Source: Liolophura sinensis (lineage: Eukaryota; Mollusca; Polyplacophora; Chitonida; Chitonidae). Taken from it: 64,000 nt of DNA. A model generated the notes under the pieces. It was given only the letters and a program-made list of their open reading frames with translations, did not search any database and was not told the origin of the DNA. Positions 58,326-64,000 of this stretch are shown here, piece after piece (positions within the stretch are counted from its first letter, which is position 1; each line of letters starts with the position of its first letter). The translations under genes were made by a program, and so were the position numbers. The DNA lies in contig NC_088301.1 in the NCBI RefSeq assembly GCF_032854445.1, positions 54,859,187 to 54,923,186 on the forward strand, in the 5' to 3' direction.

Positions 58326-58448
58326 GATTGTCGTGGGTTTCCCCCGGGCTCTGCTCGATTTCCACCCACCATAATGCTGACCGCCGTCGTATAAGTGAAA
58401 TATTCTTAAGTACGGCGTAAAACACCAATCAAATGAATAAATAAATAA
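58326..58448 (+). mobile_element. SINE copy, best preserved in the window
   Basis: In order: GCGGATTGTCGTGGGTTTCC, CCCGGGCTCTGC, CCCACCATAATGCTGACCGC, CGTCGTATAAGTGAAATATT, AAGTACGGCGTAAAACACCA, ATCAAATGAATAAATAAATA. I recognise this string from mollusc, especially bivalve, genomic sequences. No tRNA-like promoter was found upstream, so the copy is 5' truncated. It ends about 730 bp before the neuropeptide promoter, in the same orientation. Confidence 0.8.
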
Positions 58449-59184
58449 TCCCGGAGATTTTTGATTATGGTAAGGCGTCAGGCAACCAGGTCAGGTAAGA
58501 TCACACCAGTTCAAATTTTAGTTTCGTATGGAATGCCTTATGAAATAGCCATGTCTTAAAAACACAGCCTCAGAAAGAATATATGATCGTTGAAGTTATG
58601 CCATGATCACAAGAAGATATAACAGCCACTACCGGTATGGTTAACAGAGCGCAGCAGTTGAATGCTAATTGATATTTTGGTTGTGTCCACAGTCTGGCTA
58701 ACGACGAAGGATATGCGTCGAAGCATCAACGTGATGGACGTGCCCGTATCGTATCAACCATAATCGATCTTACTTAACTAATATACAGTTAATGTGGGCC
58801 CAGTGTTGGGCGACTGGATATAGTATTTCAATGTTCATTCGGAACATATTTAATGGCTGCTTTTTTTAATGAAACTACAATCCCAAGAAAACGAGGCCTA
58901 ACCGATTGAATCACAGACCGGACAACTAATGTGGCTTTGTGTGTGGATGTGGTCCTTGTAATGAAAAGTCAAAGAGAACCGTCGTATTGCTTGTACCTCT
59001 GACACCAGTCAATCCAGTGTCGTGGGTAGATCTGTCGGTGGTAAACTATCACCTGACGCTCACTAAATCGATATGCTTTTTGGTGGGCAGGCTCCTCGAC
59101 TAGAGCCCAGCCCCCTTTCCCTCAGATCAATCCCGGCATGCTCACTCGGTGTAGCCGCTCTTATCACCAGTGGTATCAATTAGC
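58449..59184. other. Upstream region of the neuropeptide gene
   Basis: No coding frame of note. The stretch from about 59040 to 59184 is GC-richer and leads into the POU4-type site. No further regulatory motif is claimed. Confidence 0.4.
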
Positions 59185-59200
59185 ATGAATAATTAATGAG
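59185..59200 (+). promoter_or_regulatory. POU4 (Brn-3)-type homeodomain site
   Basis: The 16-bp stretch ATGAATAATTAATGAG matches, as I remember it, the in-vitro binding consensus of POU class 4 factors along its whole length. A CAATTAG homeodomain core lies just before it at about 59178. It sits about 35-50 bp upstream of the candidate initiator of the neuropeptide gene. POU4 proteins are known regulators of sensory and other neuron identity, so position and gene type agree. Binding is inferred. Confidence 0.5.
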
Positions 59201-59210
59201 ACCAGTCAGT

Positions 59211-59240
59211 ACATAAATTCTAGGGAATCTCCGTCAGAGC
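59211..59240 (+). promoter_or_regulatory. Candidate core promoter of the neuropeptide gene
   Basis: A TATA-like CATAAA lies at 59212-59217 and an initiator-like TCAGAG at 59234-59239. The 22-24 bp spacing is a little shorter than usual, so transcription may start slightly further down, near 59241. Either start gives a leader of about 175-180 nt with no ATG before the coding start. This is sequence resemblance only. Confidence 0.35.
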
Positions 59241-59414
59241 ACGAGACCGGGAGATCAGAAGTTGAGGAACCGTCCTGTTTGTGTGGACTTGAGAGAAACC
59301 CTTCAGAACTCCATCGGTTCCCCAGCCGCTACGCTACAAGCTTCTCCGAAAGCCGCTCAACGGCCACGGTCTCTTGTAGATACTTTTCAAGACTCTGCAC
59401 ACAAAAGCCCGATC

Positions 59415-59759
59415 ATGACTCGACTTTCCTTCTATTTATTATGCGCTGCAACCATCGCCGCTGTTTTACTGCTAACATCCAGCGTGTCCGCTGATCCAGA
59501 AGCTGGCAATTTTCACAGACCCAGAAGAAGTGCCGATGAAATAGAAGAACCAACGTTAGTAGACAAGAGGATAAGAGACTTCCTGGGGAAAAGAATCCGA
59601 GACTTCTTAGGCAAGCGTTTTGACCCAAGATACAGCCCATATGAAAACACACCTGACAAGCGCATCAGGGATTTCCTTGGAAAACGATCGTCATACGGAT
59701 TGGAGAACGAAGAGGACTTGGCCCCTTACGAAAAACGGCTTCGCGACTTCCTGGGCTAA
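59415..59759 (+). CDS. (I/L)RDFLamide neuropeptide precursor, 114 aa
   Basis: Secreted prepropeptide, presumably made in neurons, processed in the secretory pathway to short amidated peptides. Residues 1-26 form a signal peptide with a hydrophobic core and a Ser-Val-Ser-Ala end before Asp-Pro. An RPRR site lies at 35-38. Three IRDFL-Gly-Lys-Arg copies start at residues 53, 61 and 84. A final LRDFL-Gly at 109-114 runs straight into the stop codon, giving an amidation-ready C-terminus. Spacers FDPRYSPYENTPD (69-81) and SSYGLENEEDLAPYE (92-106) are bounded by KR and lack amidation glycines. Codons differ between copies (Arg AGA, CGA, AGG, CGC; Gly GGG, GGC, GGA, GGC), so the repeat is kept at the protein level. 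Start: the frame opens upstream from about 59262 without any ATG; 59415 is the first ATG after the likely transcription start and has A at -3. Family: [I/L]R[D/N]F[L/V]-amide resembles LRNFVamide of molluscs and annelids; this assignment is inference. Confidence 0.93.
   Translation: MTRLSFYLLCAATIAAVLLLTSSVSADPEAGNFHRPRRSADEIEEPTLVDKRIRDFLGKRIRDFLGKRFDPRYSPYENTPDKRIRDFLGKRSSYGLENEEDLAPYEKRLRDFLG
59571..59756 (+). other. Mature peptide block: three IRDFL-NH2 and one LRDFL-NH2
   Basis: Predicted peptides lie at 59571-59585, 59595-59609 and 59664-59678 (IRDFL), and at 59739-59753 (LRDFL). Each is followed by a Gly codon that would become the C-terminal amide. The first three are then followed by Lys-Arg, and the last by TAA. 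Cleavage at KR by prohormone convertase, trimming by carboxypeptidase and amidation by PHM/PAL are general knowledge of such precursors, not visible here. The two spacers both contain Pro-Tyr-Glu shortly before a KR-[I/L]RDFLG unit, which suggests the C-terminal half arose by duplication of a spacer-plus-peptide block. Confidence 0.88.
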
Positions 59760-60769
59760 AATACTAGGCCCCAGGCCTCAACGAGGACTGAAAAAAGGTA
59801 ATATCGTTTTTTATTATGTTACCTTTGCACAAACTGTGGACAAAATAACTTTCATTATTTTCGATACATCCCTTTGTGATATGTCCAGCTGACAAGCTCA
59901 CCAAAAATCAATCTCAACCAGAACTTTTGAAAGAACTGATCTCTGATTCCCAGAAACTATTATTTTCATGATGGAGCCTCTTTCACTCATACTCTTCATC
60001 GCCAACACAACCTGACAAGGCGGCCACCCTTCCGAACCTCACAGCGATGAACAGTCAGGCTTGTTTTCCGTGTGTTCCGTCAGAGATCGGGATGGCGATT
60101 TACCACAGCAAGGGATTTTTCGGGAGACCAGTAGCGGGGTTAATTATAGCAAGACACTATTACATGCACATTGATGGATGGAAACAAAAGAGTGGCGTGA
60201 CTGGGTTGTTAGTGAACACTGTGCGTCCAGAAGTCGTGTTCAGGTGTGAGAAAACGCTGTACGTCTTTTTGGCGTAGTGTTACTTACCATGCTTTGAAAG
60301 TGGTCCGCATTAGGAAAGTAAATCTGACGTGTGCGACACTGATAAACAGCCTTTGCCCTATAAAACCCAGGTGGCAAATTCGGATCTAATGAAGGTATGA
60401 AGTACTTTTCAAAACATAGTTTCCAGAATTAATTACGTCTCGGTAGCTTTGGGAGCTGTTCTTTGAAACAATTTCATACCACTTCTAGCCGCTGGCTGCC
60501 TTTCTCCAGGGAGACGGGAAACAATTTATTTTGCAATGAAGAACATATGCTGGAACTCTATCCTAAGTCTGGGAGACGCCGGCTGTAGGCGTCAGGTGGT
60601 ACATATATGTACGGGTTCAGATCCCTTAATTCAATTAACAGTTTATTAATGGACAACTGTCCTCTCAAATATTTCTTGGAAGACGGCTATGTTAAATACA
60701 TTCGCTATTTTCGATCTTCTGTAATCTAAATCAGTGCGCTTTAGAGGGTCGTCTTCTTCCAATAATAAA
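59760..60769 (+). other. Probable 3' UTR and downstream region of the neuropeptide gene
   Basis: The first clear AATAAA after the stop codon is at 60764-60769, followed by a GT-rich stretch near 60799-60817, which would give a 3' UTR of about 1 kb. A donor-like AAG/GTAATA lies at 59795-59803, so an intron in the 3' UTR, or an alternative C-terminus, is possible. A 76-codon frame at 60047-60277 has no recognisable features and I treat it as chance. Confidence 0.3.
60764..60769 (+). terminator. Candidate polyadenylation signal AATAAA
   Basis: Canonical hexamer about 1 kb beyond the neuropeptide stop codon, with GT-rich sequence 30-50 bp downstream. No other AATAAA was seen between it and the stop codon. 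Its use is inferred. Confidence 0.3.
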
Positions 60770-63700
60770 GTGTTCCCGCCAAAGGGAACCCCGTCTTAAT
60801 CGTGTCTTTGGGTGGTGTATAAGCAGTCAGAAACAGCCTGGTTACTTAATAAGCAGTTAGCAAACAGCCTAGTTTGTTAATGTAGGATAGCTCCTAATCT
60901 TATTGATCCGCTCTGTAAAAGTGTCGCGCGCTCGTACCGCGTAAGAAGAACCCTGAGGGGACAAGGCGACTCAGGCATCCCCAGAAAATAGTCACTTCAT
61001 GGAATGCTTGTTTCACGACCAATTTGGTATAAAGCGGTTTGACAAGGGGGGTCCTCCTTTTAGCGGTTTATTACAAACAGAGCAGTATTTCACATGACAG
61101 CCTAACACTTGTTAGTTTATACCGTCTTTATCCTTGCGAAAACTGCTCACGTGCGATGGGTACGATAAGACATGTTGCCGCTTGACATTTCGCTTTTAAA
61201 CCTCCATGAGCCAAGTCGGTAAGTTCGCATTGGTTTTCAGCTGACGTTGTCGTTGAGTACAGGATTTTTAGAGGGCAGATTAAGAATTAATTTTGCCCAA
61301 CTATCGTCTGGTCTCCTTCAGTGTCTAACTCGGTTTTGCCATAAACCTCTGTTTTGAGCCAATAGTGTACAGGAGAGAGCTCTTAAGACAAACTCCTCTC
61401 GCTGGTTGGCTCAAATAACACTCTCAAATACTGACCGACCAAGGCGATCTCTTGAATTAGATTAGCACCTTCAAGTGAAGTGAAATGCTGTTCAATCATT
61501 AAATACACCGAGTACTTTTTCTTGCACTGAATCTCACTTTCTTGACAGCGACATTAGACCGTAGTCTCCCCGGAGGGCCATCACACCAGCCACAGACTCA
61601 ATTATTTGTGCATTTGGTCGGAAAAACGATGCCACTACGCCTGTCATTCAAAAACAAATCCAGCTGTTTTTCCAACGTTACGTTCTGTTAAGTGGTTTGC
61701 ACAAAGGTACAGCCTCTTGAGACTTCGAGACGACGGGAAAGCCTTATGCGACGATAAGACAGGCGTAATAAAACATGCACCTATAACTCGCCAGAGAAGC
61801 AGGTATAGAGGATCTCAGCCATCTCATCCGCGCGTACGCATGGTGAATGGTTCCAACCAATATTTTAATGAAGTGTGAATATAAACAATAATTTATTAAT
61901 AACGTGGAAGATTCAGGAACAACATCAAATATAGTATAAATAAACTAGAGTAGACCTGTGTTTGATGAGCGTGTCCAATTGATAGTTTGTTACTCGGGTA
62001 GGAAAACTGTTGAAGTATTGGTGTAAATCGCTTGTCTCGGCGCATACAAAGATCTCTGACAAAACAGACGAAGGTTGTCATATGCCCTTGGACTCGAAGC
62101 TTGCAGCAATAGACAATCTAAATGTATAGAAGTTGAGTGGAGAGAAAGGGTGAACAGTACAGCCACGACCGTGAATTACAAATCGTCAAGGAAACCCTCT
62201 AGGGTTGATAATAGCTTTCTGAATTTTATAACTCGCTTTTCAATGACCAGATTCTCCAGGCTTTCAGATGTCGACAAAGCGGGGACATTGTCTTTGAAAC
62301 GCCGGTTATGAGAGCTAGAAAGCCGTTATTCACTATTACCACGCTATGTGCAGCACACGCAATAAATCCCTCTTCGCGTCGAGGTGTGATGATATTCAGA
62401 AGACAAGCCATTGTAACGATTTCTTTTCTCATGCATGGAACATTTCTGGAAGCAAATTATTGGCTTGTCGTACTTGACATCCCCCAGCATTGCTACAGTA
62501 ACGTCGCTTGCAGGATTGAGGAAATCGTTATATTCACACGCTACAATGCGGTATACATTAGTCTGCTACTTGTCAAATTTTTTAGACGTCAGTAAAAGGT
62601 ATGTGTATTTAATGCTAAAGTAGCCCCAATTAACGACAACTTTATCGTGAACAGTAAAAGACCATTATTTTCCAAAGGATATCAGTGCAACATCGGAGGC
62701 ATTAGTTCCAATTACTATCATTCTAATACCGATGGCTGTGCTGGGAGGCGTATTTTGACTTCTTCAAGAAGACATCAACCATCATCGATAACTCTAAACG
62801 TGTCATTCCAGGACCCACGCTATATCAGCCTTCAATGAAAGGCTCTTCTTATTTTTCAATGATTCTCTTTATACAGCATGTTAAAATACAGCCATAAAAA
62901 GCTATATTTTTTTCCAAAATTGTGAATTACAGGAAACTTCATTGACACTTGTGTTTCTGAAATTGCCTTACGGACGCTGCTAAAGTGACCTTACGATAGA
63001 TTTGTCTCTTCTTGAAGAGAATAGCATGATAACTGAAGGCTGATACGGTCACTTTGGTATAGAAACATGAAATCGATGGTAGAATTAAGATTTTTTTGTG
63101 AGAGAAAATATTGTTCTTTTCATGTGATTAGGTCCTTTGACGAGCATTACTGAAACGGTTTGGACATTGAGTCTTTAAGCACAAGCGTCAAACCTATCTA
63201 ATCTTGTTTGTAAGTCAAGGCCTACAGCCTGTGGTTCAGGAAATTAACAATGTTCCCCCTGATATTGGTGTCGGCGTCATCGACAGATCAAAGACAGCCC
63301 GTCACGGGTATCATTTCAACCTAAGATTTTGTCGATATTTATCTCAACGCATCGGCCATTTCTCCTAGGTTATTAATCTTGCCACCATATGGAAGATGTC
63401 TGTGAAATAGGAGGTTGTGATAGAGGATGGTAATTCGAATCTCTTTTTTTGTCTCTTGAAGAACGGTTCTCTACTAGTCTAGCCAAGGCGATGAGTGACC
63501 AGACGGTGATGACCCCTAACGATATGAGCAGGTCAGATAACGTCCTGGAGGAGACATGGCAGCTGGTCAGCTTCGGTCATCGCGCGGACATACATCTAAA
63601 TCTCACCCATCTTTCTCTTTTCTAACATCCAGATGGTTTAACCAGCGAGATGGTTTATTTACTAACTAATCATACGTAAACACGACTATATCTTTTACTA

Positions 63701-64000
63701 TTTATTTGGACTCTTTTTCTTATTCACTTTTTATTCAGTAGACACTTAATTTTTAATTCCATGAGAAATCTTTTGGGCGATTATATTCCAATGTAAACTC
63801 GTTATTCTTAATGCATTATTTAGTGTTTGATCCGCATGGATTTTTTTAATGTTATTAAGGCACATTTTGGATGTTTGTTTCTCTTCCAAAGATTTTTTTG
63901 AAAAAAGTGAACGATAACAGCTTTTAAAAAGTTATTTGATTCCTGATAATGAAAAAGGAAGCAGATGGAGGTTTTATCTCTAACTGCGCAATGACCATGA
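60770..64000. other. Intergenic, no gene seen
   Basis: Frames of 90 codons (61606-61878) and 95 codons (62308-62595) are not recognisable. Inverted repeats TTTGAGCCAA/TTGGCTCAAA (61353-61362, 61406-61415) and TCAGCCTTCA/TGAAGGCTGA (62825-62834, 63034-63043) were noted. Confidence 0.45.

Noticed and set aside
59262-59414. N-terminal extension of the neuropeptide frame
   Set aside because: Begins at TTG, is not hydrophobic and would bury the signal peptide. The ATG at 59415 with A at -3 and an immediate signal sequence is the better start.

Overview
This is animal (eukaryotic) DNA, AT-rich and almost entirely non-coding. I assign it to a lophotrochozoan, most probably a mollusc. Two things support that: the one clear gene encodes a neuropeptide precursor whose peptides, (I/L)RDFL-amide, resemble molluscan and annelid LRNFVamide; and four copies of a short interspersed element look like one I remember as common in mollusc genomes. 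I cannot name the species. Reading frames over most of the window are at chance length. Open runs of 100 to 127 codons are expected a few times in a sequence of this size and composition, so I do not call them genes.

Layout. 1-5.7 kb: no gene; the end of a 115-bp tandem repeat sits at the left edge. 5.7-6.5 kb: a SINE fragment, then a roughly 600-bp near-complete palindrome. 8-14 kb: a diverged three-copy dispersed repeat, a 55-bp minisatellite and a SINE-like element. 14-26 kb: no gene; a 200-N assembly gap, a 26-bp minisatellite and a long AT microsatellite. 26.4-29.4 kb: a very large 32-bp satellite with internal higher-order duplications. 34.3-35.9 kb: a second, unrelated 32-bp array and a 54-bp array. 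38.2-38.5 kb: two adjacent SINEs, one with a tRNA-Gly-like head. 39.8-40.0 kb: a consensus TATA box and, 190 bp on, paired polyadenylation signals. 42.5-43.9 kb: a degenerate repeat carrying four exact GTCACGTGAC palindromes. 46.3-47.1, 50.8-51.6 and 54.0-55.0 kb: three more minisatellites. 59.2-60.8 kb: the neuropeptide gene.

The neuropeptide gene is the functional centre of the window. It has a POU4-type homeodomain site, a CATAAA box and a candidate initiator just upstream. Its 5' leader lacks any ATG. A 114-codon reading frame encodes a signal peptide and four amidated pentapeptides cut out at Lys-Arg sites. The four copies have the same sense but differ at most synonymous positions, which is strong internal evidence of selection on the peptide.

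Eight minisatellite families together take up about 8 kb, roughly 13% of the window. Three of them produce long but spurious open reading frames.
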